A stretch of 64,000 nt of DNA from Pterobdella sp. o SKG-2022 (GCA_964035795.1 OZ038324.1:2687128-2751127), one strand, 5' to 3'. Counted from the stretch's first letter, positions 40,166 to 51,620 are shown. Notes: generated by a model from the letters alone, not told the origin. Program-made: numbers and translations.

Positions 40166-42385
40166 CATATAATATCTATATTAGATTATACTGCTGTAGG
40201 CGTCCCAGTAGCTGGGGTATACAGCAGTCGGCTAATACACTTTCTCCACTCAGCTCTATTGAGTGGATCCACATTTTCCAGGCCATAGGATTCCATATCC
40301 TTTTCAACACAACTCAACCAAGTTTTTGCTGGTCTACCACGGGAACGACCTCCAGGGAGAGGAAGTTCGAGCACGTCTTTGATACACATGGACGAACGTC
40401 TCACGTGATCATACCAACGAAGACGACGGCTCTGTAGCAGCGTCCTTATGTCTGGAATTTTGAGTTTTTCGAGAAAAACTAATGATGGACTTCTATCTTT
40501 TGGCTTAACGCCACACATCCAGCGGATCATAGACCTATCGTTGCGCTGTGGCCTTTGCAAGACAGCAACTGTTGAAGCCCAGTTTTCACTGCCATATAAC
40601 AAGGCAGAACGCACACAAGGTGTGTATAATTTGCCACGAAGTTCCAAGGTGATGTGTTTAGAGGTCAATATGGGCAACAGTTTTTTAAATTTTCCCCAGG
40701 CAACTGAACATCTGGTGATAACTGCCAGTTCACAACCTCCACCTGCACACAACATACCACCAAGGTAGCAAAACTTTGGTTCTACATCCATTGTGGCATT
40801 ACCAACAATAACTTCTTTGATAGGCCTTTAAGCCAAAGGTGGCGCTAAATTGAGACAGCGAGGACATACGTAAACCTGATCCTTTAGGCTTCCATTGAAA
40901 CCACTACATCTTTTGTGGACCCAATGAGAGCACGTCGAGCAAAAAACTGAGTTGACGCCAACACCTTTGCGGCATACACTGCAAGGAAAAGCACCAGAAT
41001 CCCTCAAGTTTTCAGTACCGAGAAACGAAGCCAAACTGCATCTCATCAATATCCACCATCTTCCTGATTCGTCGCTCTAGGACATGCTCAACAAGCTTCA
41101 TCACATGATCTGTCAGCTTGAGGCCTCTATAATTTTCGCGATCCAAAGCATCCCCCTTATCCTTATAGAGGTTTACAATGATGCTATCGCGCCAATCAGC
41201 AGAAACAACACCTTCAGCAATAACTGATTTCACGAGGTGGGCCAAGACTTCTAAACCTACAGAACCAGACGCCTTTAACATTTCGGCTACTATGCCAGAA
41301 GGTCCTGCTGTTTTGCGACACTTTTTCTTAATAGCATCACTGACCTGTGACAGTGTGACAGAAGGAGGAGGGCCAAGAATCGGTGAAACAAAAGAAAGAG
41401 ACTCGCTAGCCCAATCGAAATCAACATTTGATAGCCTTTTATGATGTTCAACCCAGGCATTCATTTTTTGGGCATCACTTAAAACAATTTCACTAGCATC
41501 ATTTCTGACACATTTATCGCCTATTACATCACGGTTATGACTGTCCATCTGCCTGGCCAAGTTATATATTTCATTACGGCCGAATGTAATAGCAGAAAAT
41601 GCATCACTTTCCGCTTCGCTTTTTTCAACCAAACAAGACGCTTAGCAACACGCTTAGACTCGTCATGAGCTTTTTTAGCTATGTTAGCTTCATTAAATAG
41701 CCCTTGAATTTGAAGCTTTTAAAAAGCCTTATAACGGTTCTTTTTTTCATTCACAGCGTCATCTACACTGGCGTTTCACCACCATGTTTGGCGTTTCCAC
41801 AGGTGGTTCAAAGATGTACCACAGACCTCTCAAAAGGTTTCAAGAAGAGACTTTTTGAAATGAGCCCGTATTTCCTCCACGTTTGGAAAATTCATGACAT
41901 GAGCCGCTGTTAACTTGGCGTTTAAAGAAATGATACTCTTTTGCAACTGCTGGATCTCGGAGTTTCCAGGTTCGAAGACGAGGGTTAAACTTCCGCTTCA
42001 CACTCCTTCGTAGTGTGAACAAGATCACAAACCAACAAATAGTGTTGCCGTGCAGATTCCTCTCAAGGAATGATTTTGACATTCTTTACCATACTTTTGA
42101 GAGTTTTACGATAAAGAATGAAGTCAATCTAGGACTTGGAATCACCGGAGTAATAGGTCACAAGATGGAACTCCCTTTTCATAAAACAAGTGTTGGCAAC
42201 AAAAAGATTGTTGGCCATTGCGAGTTCTAAAATCCGCTCACCTTCAGAGTTACGGGTGCCATAATCAAAACCGCCATGCACGTCCTCAAACCACTAGCTT
42301 TCTCACCAACATGCCCATTCCAGTCACCCAATAAGATGAGAATCTCAGAAGATGGTACTTTTGAGATACATTTCTGCAACTCATC

Positions 42386-42426
<41 letters not shown>

Positions 42427-45400
42427 TTTGATTGATTAATTAATCGAAAATTTAAAATAAAGAAGCAAGTGGGTCATTTGGTCGCCTCTATTGGTGTTTG
42501 ATTGCACAATCGAAAGGTTTAATTGGACCCTAATGCATGTAAACCCAAAAATTTTTAACAATGAATACTTACCTTTCCTCTGTTTGACGATCTCATTAAG
42601 CTCAGCCAGCAAGGTGAGGTTTTCACTGAGTGTCACTTTAAGGGTTTCTTGCTCTTTCTTGCACCGCTTGAAGTTGGAGTCAGATATGTCAAATGCACAC
42701 TTCAACTTCTTGAATCTTGAACTCTCCGTCATCAACGCCTCAACAAACTCATTTTCTAAACTATTATACTTCTGCTTGATCTCTTCCAACTCCTTGTTCA
42801 ATGGGGAAACTTTTTCAAACATGATGCGGCTTTCAATTTGCCTGGATAACTCCTCATTGCCTGCTTTTATATCCCTATTGGAGGCTTCAATGTGCCTTGC
42901 TATTTCTTCCTCACTACATTTTTTCTGCTTCGCCAACTCTTTGCTGAAGGCTGTCTTCTGATTGTACAACTCTTTCTTGAGGTAATCCAGCTCATTGTTC
43001 AACATTTTTACCAAGGGACTTTCCTCGGTTAGTTTTTGCTTGTACTTTTCACTTTTATTCGAGTTTTCCAGGCACTTTTCCAATTTTTCTTTGTCTTCAT
43101 TCAACGTTTTAATCTGATGTATCATATTTATAAACTAGCAACCTCAAATTAAATATCTAATATAGTACATTTGTTCAATTCAGAATGAAAATTATAAGTA
43201 TTCTTTCCTATTTTACCTTTAATTCTGAATTTTTTAAAGAAAGCCTTAAATTCACAGTCTCCTTTTCCACTTCCACCAGTTTTTCATGCAATTCCTGATT
43301 TTTTTCGTCTTTCTCAGAAATTATCTGTGAATGTTAACAAGTTGAGTGAGACAAGGATAGATTTTGCTTCATAAGATGGGCCTTTGTTATTGGTTGATGA
43401 ATGTCAAGGATAATTAAACCTTATATAAATCTTTTTTATCCGTTTGCACCGCCTCATCCTCCTGCGAAACGTTACTGCCACACTTAGCTGGGTCTTGCTG
43501 CAGTGTAGGATAAGGAGGAATGTAAACGAAAGAATTAATAAGAATATTTGATAAAGTTTTGTACATTGAACAAGCACACCAAAAACTTAATGTTCCTTTT
43601 CTATATTAAAAACTTTTAAAATAACAAAATAAAATTTAATAAGAACGCAACAATTTATTTACAGCTTCAAAAGCTCAACTCATCCAAACATAGCACCTCA
43701 GCCTTCTAATGACCACATATTCATCTTGCACAAATAATAGGTTCCTACAACGCTCAACTCACTCCAGGCTTCTTGGTGAGCAGCACAATCCTCTGTTTTA
43801 GACGCATGTTTTCCATCTCGAGACATCTGTTTTCATCCATCACGTTCCGCAGCTTTTTCCGAGTATTTACAAGTTTCTTGTAGACTTCATCGAAGCATGG
43901 AGACATTTCGTCATCCATGTAATCCTCCTCCAACTCATCCAGCCTTCAAACAATCAATTTTAAGATAAACTTTCAAAATAAAGCCATGCTTTATTACTTA
44001 TATCAGAATTTTGTACAAAACTTACTGTTCTCGTAGTTCCTTATTCCTCTCTTTTTCTTCCAGAAGCATCTTAGTGAGCTCCTCCCCATCATAGAAACCA
44101 ACACATGAGTTCACCTCAGAACCATCAAGCCCTGCCTTGCAATCATTTTCCCTTTTCGCTTTGTGCTTTTCCATTTCCATATTTACTCCAAAAGTGTCTG
44201 TGTAGCCATCATGTTTTTTAGGTTTTTTATAGCCTTTCTGGCTCAAGATGGGTTTCAATTGAATAATGCCTTTGACTTCAAGGTCATTTGGATTCTTTTT
44301 CATCGAGCTTCTATGAGTTTTTTTTTTCCACTTTTTGTTTTTTTGCTTGGAGCAATCTTCCAACACCCCTTTTAGGCTGTCGTGGTATTTTTCCATGCTC
44401 ATGGAGCTTTTATTGTTTTCATTTATATTTGTGTGTGAGTGATTAATTGATGGGGCATCTTTGCAGCAATCATTTTCAATGATGTTTGGGTCCATGTTGT
44501 CTTTGACTGGTGTGTTAATTGAAGCAGCATTATTATTGTTAGAACCAGCAAAGAGAATGCCATCACCTCTGGATGAAGATCTATTTTTCTGATTTAAATT
44601 ATGCTTTTTGATAATTTTTTCATCAAGAGGAGGTATTATAAGTGGCTTACAATTTTTCTTTAATCTTGGAATTTTAGATGTATGTATGTTTTTTTCAAAG
44701 ACAGGTCTTTTGCTAATGTCAATAGTTTGTCTAGACTGTTGCCCAACATCTTTGGTTGGAGTAGCAGATTCCTCTAAATCCCCCTCCTTCATCAACCTTA
44801 CCAACTCACTGCACTGTGATGACACTTCAGACACAAGACAATCATCATCACACACAATATCACAACAGACATCAAATTTCGAAGTCATGCAGTGAAGATT
44901 ATTTTTATTTGACATGTAGTCTAAAGAGTTTAAGTTTGGCAAACACTCAAGCACATTTGTTCTGTATTCTTGGAGTTGGCATATTGGATTTTGCAACTGA
45001 ATGACAAAAGAATTTTGATCATTCTCAATGTCATCAATTGCAGTAGTTGAAGGCACATTGGAAAAATGACGAGTATTAGCATCATCAAGAACCAACTTTT
45101 TGAGTGTTGTTATTGGTTTAAGTACAGAAATAGTGTTGTGGAGGTTGTCAATTTTGTTTCCCTCTAAATATAATGAAGTTAGTGAAGAATTGTGAAAAAC
45201 ATCTAAGCCATCAACATTTTTCAATTTGTTATATGACAAGTCTAAACATTTGAGATTTGATAACTTTTCAAGATTTTGAACAACATTGATAAGATTGCAT
45301 GAAAGATTTAGAATTTCTAAAAAAGTTAAAGAATTGAGGCCTTCGATAGTGGTTATGTTGTTGGATGAAAGGTTGAGATTGGTGAGTCTTGGACACATGT

Positions 45401-45554
45401 GGAGGCATTCTATTCTATAAATTTGGTTAAAATGTAAATTTAAACTAGTTAAGTTATTATTCAAAGGTACTTTCAATAGAGTTTTTAGGTTTCTATTTAT
45501 TAAGCTGAGCGAATTTTTATTATTTATAATGTCGTTGAGTTTATTTTTAACCAT
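37459..45554 (-). CDS. LRRCC1: LRRCC1-type centriolar leucine-rich repeat and coiled-coil protein, ten exons, 1110 aa
   Basis: Exons: 45554-44026, 43943-43763, 43497-43420, 43324-43217, 43113-42573, 40089-39884, 39411-39295, 39105-39028, 38022-37819, 37749-37459. All phases agree. Residues about 20-220 are LRRs of the SDS22-like type (LTNLNLSSNNITTIEGL; LSNLKCLDLSYNKLKNVDGL) ending in a CLPNLNSLDY cap. A polar, low-complexity segment follows, then about 600 residues of coiled coil. Two blocks recall vertebrate LRRCC1: YNSLENEFVEALMTESSRF, and EEEMRQLLKEWEMERDRH near the C-terminus. Length is close to the roughly 1030 aa vertebrate protein. In vertebrates LRRCC1 sits at the distal centriole and supports mitotic spindle and cilium formation. 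The exon 6 donor (GTCGCC) is weak. CEP72-like LRR proteins are a less likely alternative. Confidence 0.88.
38246..38560 (-). mobile_element. Degenerate zinc-finger tail of a non-LTR retrotransposon
   Basis: In an LRRCC1 intron, one minus-strand frame encodes two finger-like motifs (CGKSCKSKAGLALHKKKIH; CLYCRRIFNQEATWKN), then a stop. The pattern and the KAGL-H core match the C-terminal fingers of the retrotransposon fragment at 2781-3405. It is decayed, and the polymerase part is not visible. Confidence 0.4.
38869..38947. repeat. 28-bp tandem repeat
   Basis: About 2.7 copies of TGCCTTTTGATGTCATGTTC TGGACAGA (28-bp period, written in two pieces) in an LRRCC1 intron. Copies differ at a few bases. 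Confidence 0.85.
40129..40162. repeat. (TA)n tract beside a retroelement
   Basis: About 34 bp of TA at the 3' side of the retrotransposon in the LRRCC1 intron. Confidence 0.95.
40186..42388 (-). mobile_element. Internally deleted, inactive non-LTR retrotransposon in an LRRCC1 intron
   Basis: In minus-strand order: an endonuclease relic (about 42350-41900; LGDWNGHVGEKASG, several stops and shifts); the N-terminal reverse transcriptase part (41632-41012; GPSGIVAEMLKASG, WRDSIIVNLYKDKGD, ENYRGLKLTDHVMKL); then a direct jump to a zinc-ribbon segment (41049-40828; CSVCRKGVGVNSVFCSTC, HWVHKRCSG); then the C-terminal tail (40791-40186; KFCYLGGMLCAGGGCEL, LLYGSENWA, RRLRWYDHVRRSS). The RT core with the YxDD catalytic motif is missing. 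It is the same strand as its host gene, is 5' truncated and sits between two (TA)n tracts. A widespread animal LINE family whose members carry this zinc ribbon is the likely source; RTE or CR1 membership was not tested. Confidence 0.9.
42389..42424. repeat. (TA)n tract beside a retroelement
   Basis: About 36 bp of AT at the 5' side of the minus-strand retrotransposon. Confidence 0.95.
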
Positions 45555-46580
45555 TATTTGAATTTTAAAACCTATTTTTGATAAATAAAAACTAATTTTT
45601 TGGTTAAAAAAATTTTAAAAAATTAACTTTGAGTAAAAACAAAAATATACAAATTCGAAATTAAATTATGAACCAAATTTGTTTATGTCATAACTAGGGA
45701 CATACTAAACGATCTAACATCTATAGACCTGTTTATGAATTTCAAATTTTTTAAACTTTTTAATTTTTCAATTAAAATGATTTACATGCATTTGAATTTT
45801 ATTTTTTTTTATTGAAATTAAACTATGTTCAAAGAACAGAATATTAGTATAAAAAATTTAAAAATCATGAATTTTTCAATAAACATGAAAGATAAATGGG
45901 AAATACTCATTTAGATTTTAAAAGTATTTCAAAAATCTTTTTTGAAAATTTAATACTGATAAGGAAAGTTAAAATTTTTTTTATTCATGAAAATAATGAA
46001 AAGACATGCGTGATTATGAATCCGTATTCAAATCCTCTATTGTTTGTTTGATCACATGAATTTTGTCACATTACTTTCACATACTTAACTCAAGAAAAAC
46101 AAAGCCAAATAACTAAATTTCTGTGTTTACTTACTAACATTTAGAAAAAATTTTCTATTTAGAAATTGCCTTTTTTGTTATTGATTTTGTTAACGAAAAG
46201 CTTTGTACTAAATAAAATTACCTTTAGTGTTCAAATAATTTTCAGTAAATTTCTGTGCAGCTTTTTTAAAAAATTATAATTTCAATTTCATAAACTTTAT
46301 CGAAAAATCTGTATAAATAATTTTTTTCAAAAAGTTTGAAAAAAGTTAATTATTTATTTTGTATATTATATAATGTATGGAAAAATATTTAATTTACTTA
46401 TATAACTGGGATCAAAGAAGAGTTACATAACACTGATCACGTACATAAACAAGTTCGCTTGGGTTATTAGAGTATATTAGCGGGTTTTTACTTAAGCAAT
46501 TTAAATCATATAATTTGTTTCCATTATAATCTAAGACATTATTTTTATATCAAAAATTAATTAAGTTTTGGGCTTTCGAA
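45555..46580. other. Divergent intergenic region, LRRCC1 / ependymin-related
   Basis: About 1 kb, very A+T-rich, between two divergent starts. No conserved promoter element for LRRCC1 is evident. No ORF of note. Confidence 0.45.
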
Positions 46581-46583
46581 GGG

Positions 46584-46591
46584 TATAAATA
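46584..46591 (+). promoter_or_regulatory. TATA box of the ependymin-related gene
   Basis: TATAAATA lies about 50 bases upstream of a donor site at 46636 that starts a short 5' UTR intron. The expected transcription start is near 46610-46620. A strict TATA box fits an abundantly or tissue-specifically expressed secreted protein. Confidence 0.7.
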
Positions 46592-46720
46592 AACAAACTG
46601 GTCGCTGGTCGTAATATTTTCGATTTGGTTGACAGGTACGTTCATACTTTAAGCCTTCACTTATATGGAAATTTGTTTCTTTTCTCAATTTGACTAAATA
46701 TTATATTCATTTTCAGGAAA

Positions 46721-47581
46721 ATGCAAAAATTTATCTTTATAGCACTGTTTGTTCCATTGTTGGCTTCAGCATTTCCAAGCCTGCAAGATGATTCCTGGAT
46801 GCAGCTTTTTGACAAGGAGAATGACGAAACTGTTCCAAAACCTTGTTGCTTACCAGAAGTATGGCAAGGCTTTGTAGAATCCAATGTTGCTCAGTTATCC
46901 TGGAAGCATCCATTTGGTAAATACTCAGTTTCTAAAACTCAAGTTTTTGTAGATGGACCAAACAAAAGAGTGGCTGCTACAATTTACTGTAGAAAAACTG
47001 GAAAAGCTGTAGGAGGGTTTATTGGATTGTTTGATCAAAGTTCTGGAAAAGGTTTTAAGATGTATCTGTTCTCAAAAGAAAATCCTGACAAATGCTTTTC
47101 CTTCTATAATGCCAAAGCTGAATACAAAAAAACTTGTATTCCAGAAAAGGCAAAGTTCAAAGGAAAATTTGCACTTGGTCTTTCTTCTTCTCCTTTGAAA
47201 GGAAACTCATTTTCATTTTATCTCAAGCAAAAGTATTTTGAGTTGATGGGAAATGCTGTAGTAACAAAGGACTGTGTTCCTTTGATTTACAGAGAAGCAG
47301 GAAAAATTGGAGGGTGCAAAGATCAAACTCCTGTCACTAAACTTTTCTTTAAATCAAAAACTGATGAAGAGCTGGGATGTGGAGGCAAAAAGTTTGTTGT
47401 TAATGCTCATTATCACAATTTGGACCCAGAAATCTCTGATAAAACAGTGTTTGATCTGCCAAAGGCGTGCAAAAATAAGTCTTATCTGCCTTTCGATACT
47501 GAATTTGAAGGAGATGAAAATGATGAAAGTGTTTACCTTCATGATAAAGCCATGGAATTCATCAACTATGTTACTGTTTGA
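46721..47581 (+). CDS. Secreted ependymin-related protein
   Basis: 286 residues in a single coding exon. Residues 1-17 form a signal peptide (MQKFIFIALFVPLLASA). The mature part has PCCLPEVWQGFV, then spaced Cys residues (YCRK, DKCFSF, KTCIPE, KDCVPL, GGCKDQ, GCGGKK, KACKNK) and alternating beta-strand-like segments, as in ependymin/MERP proteins. Family members are secreted or lysosomal glycoproteins with a lipid-binding-type fold; precise function here is unknown. NKS is a possible N-glycosylation site. A short intron in the 5' UTR (46636-46716, GTACGT to TTTTCAG) precedes the ATG. The TATA box is upstream and the poly(A) signal is at 47717. Family assignment rests on pattern, not alignment. 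Confidence 0.8.
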   Translation: MQKFIFIALFVPLLASAFPSLQDDSWMQLFDKENDETVPKPCCLPEVWQGFVESNVAQLSWKHPFGKYSVSKTQVFVDGPNKRVAATIYCRKTGKAVGGFIGLFDQSSGKGFKMYLFSKENPDKCFSFYNAKAEYKKTCIPEKAKFKGKFALGLSSSPLKGNSFSFYLKQKYFELMGNAVVTKDCVPLIYREAGKIGGCKDQTPVTKLFFKSKTDEELGCGGKKFVVNAHYHNLDPEISDKTVFDLPKACKNKSYLPFDTEFEGDENDESVYLHDKAMEFINYVTV

Positions 47582-47716
47582 ATGATTAAATTAAATATTT
47601 GGATTTTTCACCCAAATGCTGTTATTGACAATGCCTAAAAACAATTTTATACCTGATTGCTCAGTAACTCTAATTTAAAATTATTATTTCACATCAAATT
47701 GTTTTGTATTTTTTCA

Positions 47717-47722
47717 AATAAA
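47717..47722 (+). terminator. Polyadenylation signal of the ependymin-related gene
   Basis: AATAAA about 135 bases after the stop codon, followed by a second AATAAA at about 47731. The next gene's ATG is only about 60 bases further on. Confidence 0.75.
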
Positions 47723-47780
47723 ATGTTTTTAATAAATGAAAAAATGTCCATGATTGTGTAATTTAAAAGTAAACTTAAAT

Positions 47781-50395
47781 ATGATTCTAAAAAGCAACTT
47801 GAGTATGATGAAAAAGTTAACTAGTTTAAGCTTACTTAATCAATTTAAATCGGTTTCGAAAAAATTGATAACATTTAATGAAAATATAAGTTTTTCAACA
47901 TTGCATGGCAGCAGTCAACAGCGACAAGCCTTGCCGTGTTTTTTAGACGCTCTCAAACATTCCAACAAGCCAGCCATTAAAGACACAGATGGTCTTCACA
48001 CGTATGAAGAGCTATTTTTTAAAGCTATTAAACTATCGAAAGAAATATCTAAATTTGCAAAGAAAGGTGAATTTATAAGCATTTTATGCCCTCATTCTTC
48101 TGCTTATGTGGTGAGTATGTGGGCTGGTTGGCTGAGTGAGTGTGTGGTTGTTCCTTTGTCATTAAAGCACCCACCTGCTATGTTGGATTATTTTCTTGAT
48201 GATTCAAAAAGTGAAGTTCTGGTTGCTTCCTATCACCATCTTGCAGATCAACTTAAACGCTCAAACAAACACGTATATTATTTTATTGATATTTTTCGCA
48301 ACTCAAGCAACTGTTATTTACTTATATAGATTATATTTGCATTTGAAGATAGAGGTTTTACAAGTTGATGAAGTGGTACCTGCAAAATCAAAAATATCTT
48401 CCAAGCTTGACGATCTTGATGTTGATGACTGGTTGCACAAATCACAGTCAGATCAATGGCAAAATTCTTCCGCTCTTTTGGTGTATACCAGTGGAACTAC
48501 AGGAAGACCAAAAGTGAATTCACATAATTATCAACTTATTAAATTTTTAAACACAAATTTTTATTTACAGGGTGTATTACATTCTCATAAAACAATAGGA
48601 AAAATGGTTGATGGGATGAAGGAAGAGTGGGGCTGGAAGGATGATGATGTAATAATTCATTCTCTTCCTCTTCATCATATTCATGGGATTATAAATGCCC
48701 TTCTCACTCCTCTGATGACTGGAGCTCTGTGTGTTTTGTGTGATTTCAAACCTGCACTGGTTGGTTTTTGTTTCCATTTTCATTTGTATTTAGTGGTATC
48801 ATTTCCATCATTGTCATTATTTTTTGGTTTACTTATATAAAGATGTTTTATTCAACTCATTATCAAATGTTATTCTTCACATCTTTACATGTAATAGAAA
48901 AAATGGAGTTATTTAAAAAGTTTCAGTTTGAAGTTTGTGTTTGGTGCTGTGGAGGTTTGATCCAATAACTATTTGAATCAAACACTTTTATTAACTGAAT
49001 AATAATACGAAGCTTTTAGTAATTTGAACTCACATTAACAAGTATAAAAACTTAATAAAAGTGTTTGATTCAAATATTTCTTGTTAATAGGCTAGTTTAG
49101 TTAATCATATTGATCCAATAAGTTTTGGAGGCAATGGGCATTAAAATATATTAAAGTAGAACTAAATTTCTCATTAAAAATTATCAATTAAATCTATTTT
49201 ATTTAATAACTATACAGAAGCTCCAAGTTTTTTATAGTAAAAATTATTCTTATCAATACCACCCTTTTAATACCAAATTTTGAAAATATTTGCTATATAA
49301 TAGAATACAGCATGCCTAACACACACACACAACATCACAACACAGCTCTGGGAACTGTTATTGGGCAATGCAATTGACAATGACTTACCAAGGAGAGCTA
49401 ACTTATTAATGGGAGTGCCAACTATGTATTCGATGTTGGTGGATGAGTTGGTGAAAAAGAAGAAGTTGGTATCCCAGGGAGGTGGTTCCAGTTCTAATAA
49501 TTATGCTGACTTCAAGGGCACCGAAGAAGAGTTCTTGAAGTTTGTCAAAACAACTTGCTCAGATAATATAAGGTGGAGTGGTTTTGGGGTTCATAAAAAT
49601 TGCTATTATGAGATTATAGTGCTATACATGTCCCAGTAATTGGGGTTGACAGCAGTCAGCCTAGGTAATTGATAATTATAACGTAATTTACAAAATAAGC
49701 TATGGCCTATATTTGGCATTATTTATATGATAAATGTCATTGTTTAAATCATATTGGAGGAATTTTTATGACCCATATTTCTACCCGCTAATGCATTTTG
49801 TATTGACTCCAATCAATACTTATTGACCAATCAGACTGTTTGTATCTGGGTCGGCGCCTCTACAAATCAAAATAATGGAGAAATGGCAGAGTTTAACAGG
49901 TCATCTTCTACTCGAGAGGTATGTCAAAATTTAACTAAAAAAATCTTATTGAATATTCATAAAGTCTATATTTAGCAACATCTTCACCAATGAAGATACG
50001 GCATGACAGAACTGGGAATGGTGCTTGGAAATCCTTTGAAAGGACCTCGAATACCTGGTTCATGAATATTCATATCTTATCTGCTGTTTATTTTTCATAT
50101 GTATATACCTTAATAACCTAGTTTCATCATGGGATAAATCGTTTAGACTCAGACGTGTAATTGTCTTTGAGAGTTTGAATCTTGATCTGTCACATAATTA
50201 TCATCATCATCATGGTGTTATCATAATTATCATCATCATATCATCATCATCATCATGATGTTCTCACCACCAGGAGCTGTAGGACACCCTTTCCCCCACG
50301 TGGAAGTGGCTATTGCCAAGGGAGGTGAAGAAACACAACTGTTGGTGAGGGGAGATAAGAGTGGTACTACTATTTATGACGGTTTGTGTGTGTGT

Positions 50396-50443
<48 letters not shown>

Positions 50444-50454
50444 GCGTGTGTGTG

Positions 50455-50545
<91 letters not shown>

Positions 50546-51490
50546 CTGTTTACCCCCCTTACATGCATGCACAGAGTCAGAGAAAGAGGGTGAGTTGTAC
50601 GTGAGGGGGGATACAGTTTTCAAGGGCTACCTCAACTATCCCCACCTCACAGCCAAAGAGTTCACTAAGGATGGATGGTTCAAAACCGGTTTGACTTCTT
50701 TTATCGGCTATTTGTTTTAGTTATATTGTTATTCATTTCATTTAATTTCTTATTTATGCTTTTCAATATTATTATATTTATTCTTATTATGTATTTATAT
50801 TTTTTCAAATGGTTACAATAATCTTGATCACCAGGAGATACAGCCAGTTACGACAGTCAAGCAAGAACATACCGCATCCTCGGCAGAACTTCCGTTGACG
50901 TCATCAAGAGTGGTGGATATAAATTAAGCGCTATACAAATAGAAAATGTTTTATTAGGTCATCCGCTCATAAAGGAGGTCACAGTGGTTGGCGTGGATGA
51001 TCCGAAATGGGGTCAAGTTGTAGCTGCCCTGGTTGTATTGGTGGATCGGGGAGATGGAAAGGAGGTTAAGTTAACGTTGAAAGGCTTGAGGGAATGGTGC
51101 ACTGACCACATGCCGGATTACCAGGTAGATGTTGTCAATTTTTAGTTAAATACTAAATGTTTGCTATTGTGTTAAGCCATTAATTAGTAAAATTTTTCTA
51201 TCTCAGCATGAACTGTTTTTCAAAGCAGATTTTTTGATGTGATATAAATATTAAAGTTGCATCATGAACAAAATATAATATAAGCCTGAAGGGTTTGGCA
51301 GAACAAATTTTGATGGGATACAAATTATTATTTAAATCTATAAACTACTCGTTAACGGAAAATTTTGATTTATTGACACATCTTTAAATTGTCGAAGGCA
51401 CCAAGTATCTTGAAAGTGGTTGAGTCTCTGAAGAGGAACCAGATGGGCAAGATCAACAAAAAAGAGATCCTAAGAAAATATTTCTCTTGA
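47781..51490 (+). CDS. ACSF3: ACSF3-type mitochondrial malonyl-CoA synthetase, ten exons, 607 aa
   Basis: Exons: 47781-48272, 48349-48513, 48571-48759, 49346-49572, 49835-49918, 49996-50057, 50274-50381, 50575-50688, 50835-51124, 51398-51490. All are GT-AG with matching phases. The N-terminus is basic and hydroxylated, as in a mitochondrial presequence; the first in-frame ATG was chosen, and two more follow at 47805 and 47808. Adenylation motifs are in order: P-loop [11 protein letters not shown] across exons 2-3, [27 protein letters not shown] across exons 5-6, GWFKTGDTA across exons 8-9, [18 protein letters not shown], and catalytic-Lys motif [15 protein letters not shown]3 makes malonyl-CoA from malonate in mitochondria, clearing malonate and feeding mitochondrial fatty acid synthesis. 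Vertebrate length is about 576 aa. Exon 1 end and exon 2 start are the least certain junction. No breaks are seen. Confidence 0.92.
48957..49121. mobile_element. Small inverted-repeat insertion with 12-bp target duplication
   Basis: TTGATCCAATAA occurs at 48957-48968 and again at 49110-49121. Between the copies are perfect 25-bp inverted repeats at 48970-48994 and 49052-49076, plus a smaller inverted pair (TTAACAAG and CTTGTTAA). This looks like a non-autonomous insertion of about 141 bp in the third ACSF3 intron. It does not match a known superfamily by eye. Confidence 0.6.
49620..49665 (-). mobile_element. Short 3'-end relic of the LRRCC1-intron retrotransposon family
   Basis: TCCCAGTAATTGGGGTTGAC followed by AGCAGTCAGCCTA closely resembles the plus-strand view of the 3' end of the element at about 40200-40232 (TCCCAGTAGCTGGGGTATAC, AGCAGTCGGCTAA). 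It lies in an ACSF3 intron. Confidence 0.6.
50165..50262. repeat. (ATC)n imperfect repeat
   Basis: CATCAT and ATTATCATC units in the ACSF3 intron just before the exon at 50274. Confidence 0.8.
50383..50544. repeat. (GT)n microsatellite filling an ACSF3 intron
   Basis: About 160 of the 193 bases of the intron 50382-50574 are GT, with several GC interruptions. The splice donor itself is the start of the repeat. Confidence 0.97.
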
Positions 51491-51620
51491 GATTTTACTT
51501 TCTCACTATCTTGAATAATGCCTTTTGAACTAAACTTTCCATAATCAGTATCATTTGTAAATTCAACTTGAATTTTTTCATAAAACGTTTAATCATTCGT
51601 TAAATCTTTTTGAAGTCTTG

